Shown in pieces: positions 18,592 through 26,667 of a DNA stretch of 64,000 nt. Position 1 is the stretch's first letter. The number at the start of each line of letters is the position of its first letter. The translations under genes and the position numbers were made by a program. The notes under the pieces were generated by a model, which saw only the letters and a program-made list of their open reading frames with translations, did not search any database and was not told the origin of the DNA. The DNA comes from Beijerinckiaceae bacterium (GTDB lineage: Bacteria > Pseudomonadota > Alphaproteobacteria > Rhizobiales > Beijerinckiaceae): positions 1,336,110-1,400,109 of the forward strand of contig JALJOM010000003.1 in the NCBI GenBank assembly GCA_024304885.1, written 5' to 3'.

Positions 18592-18994
18592 TCACAAGCC
18601 AATACTTCGCGCCCTCCCAAGCTGCCACGAGACCGAGCCGCCTTGCACAATCCCCATGACCTCGCGGCCCAATTGGCGGTCGATGACCGGCCGCCACGGA
18701 ACAGGGGTGAACTCGTGGCTTTTCTCGACCACGGCAAACTTGCCGCTCGATAGCTGCACGGTCCCGATGAACTTGCCGACGACGCTCTCGCCGTCCGTGG
18801 CGGCGCGGAACGGCAAACCCTTGCTCTCCGCCATCTCCGCGCCGACACGGGCGACCTCGCGCTCGCGCAGGGTCGCTAGAAGGTTGCGGCGGTAGAAGAC
18901 GCGGCGGTTCTACTGGCGTGTAAGTCGCCCCGGTCGATCAGATGATCGCGCCGCCGGTCCATCGCGTCGTGGACCTGCGGTCCGAAGCCTGGCG
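18592..18994 (-). pseudogene. C-terminal remnant of a DUF3363-type relaxase
   Basis: On the minus strand the fragment reads FGPQVHDAMDRRRDHLIDRG, then after a frameshift/stop near 18915, RRVFYRRNLLATLREREVAR and then GAEMAESKGLPFR. It continues through SGKFAVVEKS, VPWRPVIDRQLGREV and SVSWQLGRARSIGL to a stop at 18592. This is the pattern of the C-terminal DUF3363 domain of VirD2-like mobilisation nucleases of alphaproteobacterial conjugative elements. The catalytic N-terminal half is absent. The fragment ends where an R1 copy (18995) begins. It is good evidence that the island was once a conjugative or mobilisable element. Confidence 0.78.
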
Positions 18995-19053
18995 CCTGCG
19001 TAAACGCGATTGCGCCGGAAATCCGTTGTACACTTTACCTCTTCCCACTCTAG
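18995..19053 (-). repeat. Partial R1 repeat
   Basis: CTGCGTAAACGCGATTGCGC and the following CGGAAATCCGTTGTACACTTT match, in inverted orientation, the left module of R1 (AAGTGTACAGCGG...GCGCAATCGCG...GCGTAA). The hairpin module is missing. Confidence 0.75.
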
Positions 19054-19228
19054 GCCTGCTGGAGCCGACCCGCTGACCTTTCGCTTGCCGGGTCACGATG
19101 CAAAGGAGCCTGGATTTTCGGTGCTCCCATAGACGGTGGGGAGGAGAGTGCATCGCCTTGGCGCTCGCCGCCCTGGTCGGGTGGTCCGGCTCTGCGCTTG
19201 TGGATCCCGGCAAGGACGAAAGCAGGGT

Positions 19229-19362
19229 CGCCGCGCGGCACTCCTCCACAAGGTGCCCTACTACACCACCTTGGCGGGGGCGGTGGCCGCGTCGCAACGG
19301 ATCAAGGCCTGTCTCGTGGACGATCTCGAGGTGCGCGCGCTGCAGGATGATTTCGCCCGAGG
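19229..19362 (+). repeat. carB 3' end, right copy of the direct repeat
   Basis: It encodes [20 protein letters not shown] then [20 protein letters not shown], matching the CarB C-terminus. It is about 94% identical to 15074-15210, and the TGA stop is deleted. It has no start codon or upstream carB sequence, so it is not a gene. It marks the right border of the 15.2-19.4 kb island. Confidence 0.8.
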
Positions 19363-19601
19363 GGCGACCTCGGCTTTGCAGGCGCCTCCCGGCCGCGGAT
19401 CGGGGGCACGGTTCGGGATCGTCCTGCGGTGGTGCAGATCATGGCTGATAACCGATAATTGAATATCGTTACTTGTCGAAGGCTCCTCGGTTCGGCTATC
19501 GTTCGACACGGTTTCAGCTTGCGGGACCTCGTAGAAACTCCCGCCAGGTCCCGTCGATATCACCGGGCCACGCCTGCAAGACTTTTCCTGCGGGAGCGCT
19601 C

Positions 19602-21620
19602 ATGTCCTCGATTTTCGGCGACGATCATGTTCCTCGCGAGCCGGTTGCGACCCTGGCGGAGCGGACTGCCGAGCTCGAGGCACGCAACGTTCGGCTCGTG
19701 GTCGAGATCACAGACCACGAGCGCACCGAGGAACGGCTCCGGAATGCCTCGCTCTTTGCGCGCAACCTGATCGAGGCGAACCTCGATCCGCTGGCTGCGA
19801 TCGGCCGAGACGGCAAGATCCTCGAAGTGAACGAAGCCGCCGTCCGTGTGACCGGGGTCGCGCGCGAGGCCTTGATCGGCAGCGAGTATGCCGAATACGT
19901 GACCGAGCCGGACAAGGCCCGTGCCGGCATGGAGGAGGTCTATGCCAAAGGTTTCGTGACCGATTTCGCTCTCTCGATCCGCCATAGCTCCGGCAAGGTC
20001 ACCGACGTGCTCTTCAATGCGAGCGTCTTTCGAGACGCGAGGGAGGATGTCGGAGGCGTCCTCGCGGTCGCGCACGACATCACGATGCAAAGGCGGATGG
20101 AACGGGCGCTCGCCTTCGACGCGGGTGTCCTGTCCACCATTCAACAAGCATCGCCGGACGGCATCCTGCTGGTCGATGGGCGAGGACAGATCGTCTCCCG
20201 CAATCGACGTTTCGTCGAGATGTGGGCGATCCCGCCGGACATCGCCGCCGGCAAGAGTGATGCATCCGTGCTCGCCTTCATCGCCGAGCAGGTCGCCGAC
20301 CCGCCTTCGTTCGTCGCGCGCGTCGCCGAGCTCTACGCGAATGCCGACGCGACGAGCCGTGACGAGGTCACCCTCGCGGATGGTCGGGTCCTGGATCGGA
20401 TCACGACCCCGGTTCGGCTCGACGACGGGACCTACCTCGGCCGTGTCTGGTTCTTTCGCGATATCAGCGAAAGCAAGCGGGCCCAAAGTGCCCTCCGGCG
20501 ATTGAACCGGACGCTCGCGACGCTCAGCGCCGCCAATGCGGCGCTGGTTCGCGCAACGAGCGAGACCGAGCTTCTCGAGGAGATGTGCCGCGTCTGCGTG
20601 GAAATCGGCGGCTATCGTCTCGCGTGGGTCGGCTTCGCCGAGCACGACGACTCCAAGTCGGTGCGGCCGGTCGCTCGGGCCGGCGAGCCCGTGGACTATG
20701 TCGAGCTCGCGACGATCACCTGGGCGGACAGCCAGCGGGGACGCGGACCGGCGGAGACCGCCATTCGCACCGGTGAAGTGCAGGTCGCACAGGACATCGA
20801 GACCGATCCGGCCATGGGGCCCTGGCGCGAGGCGCTGCACGGATATCGTCTCGAGGCGAGTGCAGCCCTCCCTCTGCTGAACGGCTCCGACGTGCTCGGC
20901 ATTCTCGTTCTCTACTCGGGCGAGCGGGATGCGTTCGGATCCGACGAGATCTCTCTCCTGAAGGAGATGGCTGCCAACCTCGCCTTCGGAATTGCCGCAC
21001 GCCGTGATCGAGCCGGGCGCGAGGCGGCTTCTCGCGCGATGCAGGAAAACTTGAAATCCACGGTCCAGGCCATCGCCACCGCGGTCGAGATGCGCGACCC
21101 CTACACCGCCGGCCATCAGCGCCGTGTGGCAATGCTCGCGGGAGCGATCGCCCACGAGATCGGCTTGACGGACCGGCAGACCGAGGGCCTCGTCCTCGCC
21201 GCGACGGTTCATGACGTCGGCAAGATCAATGTCCCGTCCGAGCTCTTGAACAAGCCGGGCAGGCTGACACCGCTGGAATACCAGGTGGTCCAGACCCACG
21301 TCCAATCCGGCTACGACATCATCAAGGGCGTGAGCTTTCCCTGGCCGCTCGCCCAGATAGTTCTGCAGCATCACGAGCGCCTCGATGGCTCGGGCTATCC
21401 GAATCGGCTCGTCGGCGACGCGATCTTGCTCGAGTCCAGGATCCTGGCGGTGGCCGATGTCGTCGACTCGATGATGTCGCATCGGCCCTATCGCCCCGCG
21501 CTCGGATTCGAAGCCGCGCTCGACGAGATCGAATCCGGCAAGGGCCGCCTCTACGACCCGGCTGTCGTCGAGGCCTGCACCGCGCTCTTCCGTCAGAAAG
21601 GCTTCGAGCTCCCGAGGTAG
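19602..21620 (+). CDS. PAS-PAS-GAF-HD-GYP protein, probable c-di-GMP phosphodiesterase
   Basis: 672 residues from the ATG at 19602, which has GGGAG about 6 nt upstream. A short coiled segment (LAERTAELEARN) precedes PAS1 (about 53-165) and PAS2 (about 175-290), each ending in a V-x-HDIT or FFRDISE PAC motif. A GAF domain follows (about 310-455; IGGYRLAWVGFAE and AALPLLNGSDVLGIL). The HD-GYP domain (about 485-670) has HQRRVAMLA, the HDVGKINVP motif near residue 536 and HHERLDGSGYP near 590, the residues expected of an active enzyme. No membrane helices are visible, so it is a cytosolic sensor. The hemerythrin gene that follows suggests oxygen- or iron-linked c-di-GMP control (inference). Confidence 0.92.
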   Translation: MSSIFGDDHVPREPVATLAERTAELEARNVRLVVEITDHERTEERLRNASLFARNLIEANLDPLAAIGRDGKILEVNEAAVRVTGVAREALIGSEYAEYVTEPDKARAGMEEVYAKGFVTDFALSIRHSSGKVTDVLFNASVFRDAREDVGGVLAVAHDITMQRRMERALAFDAGVLSTIQQASPDGILLVDGRGQIVSRNRRFVEMWAIPPDIAAGKSDASVLAFIAEQVADPPSFVARVAELYANADATSRDEVTLADGRVLDRITTPVRLDDGTYLGRVWFFRDISESKRAQSALRRLNRTLATLSAANAALVRATSETELLEEMCRVCVEIGGYRLAWVGFAEHDDSKSVRPVARAGEPVDYVELATITWADSQRGRGPAETAIRTGEVQVAQDIETDPAMGPWREALHGYRLEASAALPLLNGSDVLGILVLYSGERDAFGSDEISLLKEMAANLAFGIAARRDRAGREAASRAMQENLKSTVQAIATAVEMRDPYTAGHQRRVAMLAGAIAHEIGLTDRQTEGLVLAATVHDVGKINVPSELLNKPGRLTPLEYQVVQTHVQSGYDIIKGVSFPWPLAQIVLQHHERLDGSGYPNRLVGDAILLESRILAVADVVDSMMSHRPYRPALGFEAALDEIESGKGRLYDPAVVEACTALFRQKGFELPR

Positions 21621-21717
21621 GGACTCGACGCGGCTCCGCCGAAAACGAGCCGATGCCGACCCGTCCCCGATCGTGCAGCAAACGGTCGAACGACGACAAC
21701 AACAACGAAGAAAGACC

Positions 21718-22149
21718 GTGCAGCAGCATATCTGGAAGATCGAATGGGACGACAGCCTGAGTGTCGGCATCCCCGAGATCGATGCAGACCACAAGCAATT
21801 CATCGTCTTGGTCAACCGGCTCAACAAGGCGATCATCGATCGGATGGAGCTGAGCGAGATCAAGAATCGATTGCAGTCGATCCTCGAGGATGCCGTCCGG
21901 CATTTCGAGCACGAGGAAGGCCTGTTCAGGCAGTGGAACTATCACGATGTGGACGCCCATGCGCGCAAGCACGCGGAGATCGTGAGCACGCTTCGGACGA
22001 TCATGGGCCGGGTCGGGAGCGATACCTTGATGCCGCAATGGATCGAGGTCGGGCTCGAGATAAAGGACACGTTGATCACCCACATCTCGACCGAAGACAT
22101 GAAGTACGCGCAATTCTACCGCAATTCTCCCGAGCTGCATCGGCAATGA
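21718..22149 (+). CDS. Bacteriohemerythrin
   Basis: About 143 residues from the GTG at 21718, which has a GAAG site; an in-frame GTG at 21673 has none. The diiron ligands are in place: His25 (DADHKQF), His62 and Glu66 (HFEHEEGLF), the HARKH pair near 81-85, and His122 with Asp127 (HISTEDMKY). The N-terminal IWKIEWDDSLSVGIPEID is typical of single-domain oxygen-binding bacterial hemerythrins. It lies about 100 nt after the PAS-GAF-HD-GYP gene in the same direction and may supply or sense oxygen for that pathway. Confidence 0.92.
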   Translation: MQQHIWKIEWDDSLSVGIPEIDADHKQFIVLVNRLNKAIIDRMELSEIKNRLQSILEDAVRHFEHEEGLFRQWNYHDVDAHARKHAEIVSTLRTIMGRVGSDTLMPQWIEVGLEIKDTLITHISTEDMKYAQFYRNSPELHRQ

Positions 22150-22163
22150 TCGCGCCGTGGGTC

Positions 22164-22273
22164 CTCTAGAGCAGCTTCCGATCCGGTGGAATCGGAAAGC
22201 CGCTCCACGTTCTTGTTTTGTCGCAATTTCGCGACGCGAACCGGTGTCCACTTCGCTGGAAATTGCTCTAGAT
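22164..22273 (+). repeat. R2 dispersed repeat, best-preserved copy
   Basis: About 110 nt bounded by the inverted ends TCTAGAGCA and TGCTCTAGA. It contains a CCGATCC...GGAATCGG hairpin and a GTCGC-AATTTC-GCGAC hairpin, then CGGTGTCCACTTCGCTGG. Related copies lie at 6774, 11804, 24863, 33434, 40923, 47005, 59029-59300 and 62314. Confidence 0.85.
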
Positions 22274-22355
22274 CTCGATCCGGGCGAAGCACGCGCCGTC
22301 ACGGTGCCGTGGTATTCGGCACAGGCCGGATGAACCGCCGTCTCCGAGCCGAGGC

Positions 22356-23075
22356 TCAGATCAGCCGCAGGCCCTTCAGGCTCACATGGCCGTGCTTGCC
22401 GATGATCAGATGATCGTGCACCATGACGTCGAGCGGCTTGCCCACGGCGATGATCTGGTGGGTGAGGTGAATATCCTCGGTCGATGGCTGTGGGTCGCCC
22501 GACGGGTGGTTGTGGACGAGGATGAGCGCCGAGGCATTGAGCTCGAGCGCGCGGCGCATCACCTCGCGCGGATAGACCGGGGCATGATCGATTGTGCCCA
22601 CACCCTGGACCTCGTCGGCGACGAGCTGGTTCTTCTTGTCGAGAAAGAGGATGCGGAACTCCTCGTGGTCGAGGAAGGCCATGGCGGTGCGGCAATAGTC
22701 CACCACCGCGCCGAAGCTCGACAGGGCGGGGCGCTTCATGATCGAGGATTTCGTGAGGCACCGCGCGGCCGCCTCGATGATCTTGAGGTCGGTGACCACG
22801 GCCTCGCCGATCCCGTCGATCTCGAGCAGCCGCTCCGGCCGTGCCGAGACGACCTCGGCGAAGGATCCGAACCGCGCGACGAGGGCCTTGGCAAGGGGCT
22901 TGATGTCGCGCCGCGGCATTGCGCGAAAGAGCACGAGCTCGAGCAGCTCGTAGTCGGCGAGCGCTTCGGAGCCGCCCTTGCGGAAGCGCTCGCGCAGCCG
23001 CTCGCGGTGGCCGAGATAATGCGGTTGCGGTGCCTCCGCAGCGTCGGTCTCGACCTCGGCCCGGCCCTTGCTCAC
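22356..23075 (-). CDS. radC: RadC-family JAB/MPN-domain protein
   Basis: 239 residues. The start is GTG at 23075, which overlaps the map stop (GTGA). A helix-hairpin-helix region comes first ([21 protein letters not shown] and [12 protein letters not shown]). The JAB domain follows, with the metal motif [11 protein letters not shown] (H-x-H-x7...D) near residue 188 and the C-terminal [14 protein letters not shown]. RadC was once linked to DNA repair, but its biochemical function is unsettled. It is translationally coupled to map here. A deleted copy of its 3' end lies at 15232-15300. Confidence 0.93.
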   Translation of the reverse strand: MSKGRAEVETDAAEAPQPHYLGHRERLRERFRKGGSEALADYELLELVLFRAMPRRDIKPLAKALVARFGSFAEVVSARPERLLEIDGIGEAVVTDLKIIEAAARCLTKSSIMKRPALSSFGAVVDYCRTAMAFLDHEEFRILFLDKKNQLVADEVQGVGTIDHAPVYPREVMRRALELNASALILVHNHPSGDPQPSTEDIHLTHQIIAVGKPLDVMVHDHLIIGKHGHVSLKGLRLI

Positions 23076-23911
23076 GGGGAGGTCGGAGCGCGCCCGTACG
23101 GCGGGCGATGCAGGCCCTTCGGCGAGAGGGTGAAAATCTCGTAGCCGGTTTCGGTGACTCCGATCGAATGCTCGAATTGCGCCGACATGGAGCGGTCGCG
23201 GGTGACCGCGGTCCAGCCGTCGGCGAGGATTTTGACATGGGGCCGGCCGAGATTGATCATCGGCTCGATGGTGAAGAACATGCCGGTCTTGAGCACAATG
23301 CCCTCGCCGCGGCGCCCGTAATGCAAGATGTTGGGCTCGTCGTGGAACAGGCGCCCGAGCCCGTGGCCGCAGAAGTCGCGCACGACCGAGCAGCGCTCGG
23401 ATTCGGCATATTCCTGGATCGCCGCCCCGATATCGCCGGTCGTCGCGCCGGGCCGCACGACGGACATGCCGCGCACGAGGGCCTCGTAGGTGACCTCGAC
23501 GAGGCGCTGGGCGCGGCGCGGAACGTCGCCGACGAGATACATCCGGCTCGAATCGCCGTGCCAGCCGTCGAGGATGAAGGTCACGTCGATATTGACGATA
23601 TCGCCGTCCTTGAGCGGCTTGCGGTCGGGCATGCCGTGGCAGACCACGTGATTGATCGAGGTGCAGATCGACTTGCGATAGCCGCGATAGTCGAGCGGAG
23701 CCGGGTACGCGCCGTGGTCCATCGCGAACTCGAAGATCAGCTGATCGAGCGAGTCCGTCGTCGTTCCGGGCTGGATCACGTCCGTCAGCATGTCGAGCGC
23801 GTCGGCAGCGAGGCGTCCGGTCCGCCGCATGCCCTCGAACGCCTCGGGACCGTGCAGCTTGATATGGCCGGGCCTGCGGCCCGTGATCTCGACGGCATCG
23901 ACAAAGGTCAT
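23072..23911 (-). CDS. map: Type I methionine aminopeptidase
   Basis: 279 residues. It removes N-terminal methionine from new proteins in the cytosol. The metal ligands are all visible: the two Asp in [18 protein letters not shown], the His of [15 protein letters not shown], the Glu of FFTIEPM and the last Glu of [13 protein letters not shown]. The short N-terminal extension before [13 protein letters not shown] is usual in alphaproteobacteria. It precedes radC with a 4-nt overlap and is divergent from the EI24-like membrane protein gene. Confidence 0.96.
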   Translation of the reverse strand: MTFVDAVEITGRRPGHIKLHGPEAFEGMRRTGRLAADALDMLTDVIQPGTTTDSLDQLIFEFAMDHGAYPAPLDYRGYRKSICTSINHVVCHGMPDRKPLKDGDIVNIDVTFILDGWHGDSSRMYLVGDVPRRAQRLVEVTYEALVRGMSVVRPGATTGDIGAAIQEYAESERCSVVRDFCGHGLGRLFHDEPNILHYGRRGEGIVLKTGMFFTIEPMINLGRPHVKILADGWTAVTRDRSMSAQFEHSIGVTETGYEIFTLSPKGLHRPPYGRAPTSP

Positions 23912-24141
23912 CGGGTTTGCTTTCCACGCGGTCCCGGCTCGGGCGCGAGCGTAGTTCTGGGTGCATCGTCACGGCTTTTCCGCCTCGGCGGGCCGCGTCA
24001 TGGTGAGACCGTGTCGCGCCGCCGCTCTCCCCGAGCTCGTGGGCGAGGGAGGGCAGCGGGGCCGGTCCGATTTCACCGCAATGTAAGCCATCGAACGTGC
24101 GAAGCAAGGGCGACACTCGTGCCCGCAACCCCGGAGAACCG

Positions 24142-24855
24142 ATGCTGGAGTATGCTCTCGCCGCCATCGACCAGATTTTCTCGAAGCCTTTTCGCGCGGT
24201 CCTGCTGAAGGCTTTGCTTCTGACCTTTGCGCTTCTCGGCCTCGTCTTCGTGGGGGTCGAGGCCGGGCTCGAGAAGCTCGTTTCGGCCTCGGTGACCTTT
24301 CCCTATGCCTGGCTCGCGAGCGCGGTCACGATCCTCGGCGGGATCGGCCTCTTCGTCGGCCTCGCCTTCCTCGTCGTGCCGATCTCCTTCGTCGTCGCGG
24401 GATTTTTCTTCGACGAGCTCGCGGACGTTGTCGAGCGCGACCTCGACCCGCAGGGACCTCGAGGTCGGGCGTCCCCGGCCGCCGAGGCGCTTCTCGTCTC
24501 GCTGCGTTTCGCCGCGATATCGCTCGTCGTCAACCTCGTGGCCTTGGCGCTCTGGTTCGTGCCCGGGCTCAATGCCCTCGCCTTCCTCGGCGCCAATGCC
24601 TATTTGCTGGGGCGCGGCACCTTCGAGCTGGCCGCCCTGCGCTTCGTGCCGCTCGGCGAGGTGCATCGCCTGCGTGCCCTGCATTCGGTTCGCTTGTTCC
24701 TCGCGGGGCTCGTGATGGCCGGCTTCGCCGCGGTTCCGGTCCTGAACCTGCTGTCCCCGCTCTTCGTCGTGGCCTTCATGGTGCGGGTGGCCCACGGCAT
24801 CTTGCGGCGGCGGACCGCGCCGCCGATGCGGAAGCGGCAGTCCAGTCGCGGTTGA
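24142..24855 (+). CDS. CysZ/EI24-like integral membrane protein
   Basis: About 237 residues from the ATG at 24142 ([20 protein letters not shown]), with GGAG 5 nt upstream. There are about five or six hydrophobic segments. The order is that of EI24/CysZ proteins: an amphipathic N-terminus, two helices, the [12 protein letters not shown] motif, two more helices, and a [18 protein letters not shown]-terminus. Some family members are annotated as sulfate transporters, but no sulfur gene lies nearby, so the substrate is unknown. R2 and R1 repeats follow its stop. Confidence 0.8.
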   Translation: MLEYALAAIDQIFSKPFRAVLLKALLLTFALLGLVFVGVEAGLEKLVSASVTFPYAWLASAVTILGGIGLFVGLAFLVVPISFVVAGFFFDELADVVERDLDPQGPRGRASPAAEALLVSLRFAAISLVVNLVALALWFVPGLNALAFLGANAYLLGRGTFELAALRFVPLGEVHRLRALHSVRLFLAGLVMAGFAAVPVLNLLSPLFVVAFMVRVAHGILRRRTAPPMRKRQSSRG

Positions 24856-24862
24856 GCCGTGG

Positions 24863-24931
24863 GCTCTCCGATCTTGTTCTGTCGCAGTTTCGCGACACGA
24901 AGCGGAGTCCGGTTCGCTGGAAAATGCTCCA
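24863..24931 (+). repeat. R2 repeat, right half
   Basis: GCTCTCCGATCTTGTTCTGT, the GTCGCAGTTTCGCGAC hairpin, GGAGTCCGGTTCGCTGG and GAAAATGCTC are shared with the R2 copy at 22164. It runs directly into the R1 copy that follows. Confidence 0.8.
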
Positions 24932-25084
24932 GAGCGGGATGAGAAAAAGTGTACAGCGGTTTTCCGGCGCAATCGCGGTTACGCAGATTGCGTAAACTTA
25001 TCTGCTTATCCCGCTCTGAACTTTTGGAATCGATCACGTTTCATGACTTTGGATCGATTCGATCCAAAGTCATCGTGATCTAGA
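24931..25084 (+). repeat. R1 dispersed repeat, full copy
   Basis: A ~150-nt composite. The left module is closed by the inverted repeat GAGCGGGAT...TATCCCGCTC and holds TTACGCAGATTGCGTAA. A linker GAACTTTTGGAATCGATCACG follows in sense. The right module is the hairpin ATGACTTTGGATCGA with its exact complement, then CGTGATCTAGA. The final CTAG is the TAG stop codon of the minus-strand gene that ends at 25080. Confidence 0.9.
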
Positions 25085-26087
25085 CGACCCGGGAGCCGGC
25101 GAATTGTCCCGTTCTTCGATAGCGGTAGAGATAGGCCGGCACGATGGTCTCGAAAGCGCGGGGAACGAAGCCGAGGCCGGCGAGGGTGCGCCCGTCCGCG
25201 ATGGCCGCCTGGGACACGACATTGTCGTGCTTCAGGAGCTCGACCTGATCTTTCGTGATCGCGAAGGTCTCGGGAAAAAGCCCGAACGAATATTTCATGA
25301 CGGTCTCGGTCACGGCGCCGATCGTCTCTGCGCGCTCGAAAGGAATAGGGACGAGCCAGCGCTTGCGCTCGATCGTGGCCAGGATGAATTCGAGAATCCT
25401 CTTGAAGGTCGAGATCTCGGGTCCGCCGAGCTCGTAGGTGGTCCCGGGGCGCGCCCCGCCCTCGACGGCACGCGCGACGGCGTCTGCGACATCGCCGACG
25501 AAGACCGGCTGGAACCGCGTCGTTCCGCCGCCGATCAAGGGCAGCGCCGGCATGAAGCGGGCCATCTCGGCGAAGCGATTGAAGAACCGATCTTCCGGCC
25601 CGAACACGATCGACGGGCGAAACACGATGGTTTCGGCGCATGCGCCCCGAATCGCCGTTTCGCCTGCGGCCTTGGTCCGCGCATAGGCGGAGGCATGGGC
25701 CGGATCCGCGCCGATCGCCGAAAGGTGCACGAGGCGGGTAATGCCGGCTTCCCCGGCGGCCTCGCCGATCGCCGCGGCGCCGTCGACATGGACGGAGTCG
25801 AAGCTCTGCGGCCCGGCCTCGGCGAGAAGGCCGACGAGATTCACGATGGCCTCGGCGTCACGGACCGCGTGACAGACGGAGTCCTTGTGGCGGAGGTTGG
25901 CCTGGACGGCATGAATCTGGCCGACGCCTCCGAGCGGCTGGAGGTGGAACGCGAGCTCCGGGCGACGCGATGCCACGCGGACCCGAAAGCCCTGGCGCGC
26001 GAGGGCGCGGACCACATGGCGCCCGATAAAGCCGGATCCGCCGAAAACAGTGACGAGCCGGTCCGCCTTCACCCATTCGTCCGCCAT
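25080..26087 (-). CDS. NDUFA9-like NAD(P)-binding (atypical SDR) protein
   Basis: 335 residues. The Rossmann motif VFGGSGFIGRHVVRALA is near residue 14, followed by ANLRHKDSVCHAV, NLVGLLAEAG and a reduced active site (SAYARTKAAGE). There is a VFRPSIVFGPEDRFFNRF segment. The pattern matches the complex I NDUFA9 subfamily of atypical short-chain dehydrogenases, found widely in alphaproteobacteria. The enzymatic substrate is unknown, and a role linked to respiratory complex I or quinones is inference from the family. Its TAG stop is supplied by the end of an R1 repeat. Confidence 0.88.
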   Translation of the reverse strand: MADEWVKADRLVTVFGGSGFIGRHVVRALARQGFRVRVASRRPELAFHLQPLGGVGQIHAVQANLRHKDSVCHAVRDAEAIVNLVGLLAEAGPQSFDSVHVDGAAAIGEAAGEAGITRLVHLSAIGADPAHASAYARTKAAGETAIRGACAETIVFRPSIVFGPEDRFFNRFAEMARFMPALPLIGGGTTRFQPVFVGDVADAVARAVEGGARPGTTYELGGPEISTFKRILEFILATIERKRWLVPIPFERAETIGAVTETVMKYSFGLFPETFAITKDQVELLKHDNVVSQAAIADGRTLAGLGFVPRAFETIVPAYLYRYRRTGQFAGSRVV

Positions 26088-26307
26088 GGTCGCTTCCTGG
26101 TCCTAGAGGTCTTCGAGGTCGTGCCGGCAGGCTCCATAGCCCGCTTTTGCGCGAGAGGGAATCCGCAAAAGGCGCAAGCGGGAAGGGTCTCGTGATCGCT
26201 CCGCGGGGGCGCCCGGTAACACTGCCTTCACGACGCTCCCGTGTAGCCGGCCCGGGCCCGCCTTGGTCATTGACAAGGACGCCGGCCGGCACCTATGTGA
26301 GCGCAGG

Positions 26308-26392
26308 GCCCAGATGGCGGAATTGGTAGACGCGCTGGTTTCAGGTACCAGTGGTGAAAGCCGTGGAGGTTCGAGTCCTCTTCTGGGCACCA
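26308..26392 (+). tRNA. tRNA-Leu (CAG)
   Basis: 85 nt including the encoded CCA. The seven-base acceptor stem is GCCCAGA paired with TCTGGGC. The anticodon stem is TGGT/ACCA around the loop TTCAGGT, giving CAG. A class II long variable arm (GTGGTGAAAGCC region) and the T arm GGAGGTTCGAGTCCTC are present. Confidence 0.96.
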
Positions 26393-26667
26393 AGAACAGA
26401 TATGTAGTTTCATCTATCCGATTCGACCGAGTAAGTCATACATCATCGTAAAGCGAAATATCGAGAATCGCTCAGATCCAGCATGATTCGACGACCACGA
26501 ACTGCTGGGCGCTTCGTCTCAAGGCTCGGTCCGCATCGTCGCGGCTGCGAGAGTGGAGCGTCGGTCCAGGACCGGGTGCCCTTGACAAGGGACGGAAATA
26601 TTCGCAAATACATGACCGGCACGATACGGTGCCGGATTTGCTTGATGCAGCATTTTAGAGGTGCAGA
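26393..26667. promoter_or_regulatory. AT-richer leader of the polysaccharide genes
   Basis: 275 nt between tRNA-Leu and the dehydrogenase gene, visibly less GC-rich than its surroundings. It should hold the promoter of the exopolysaccharide genes. I cannot assign a specific box or riboswitch. Confidence 0.4.

Noticed and set aside
22145-22165. Short stretch resembling the IS630 MIAPWVL coding segment just before an R2 copy
   Set aside because: About 20 nt with several mismatches; too short to tell from chance.
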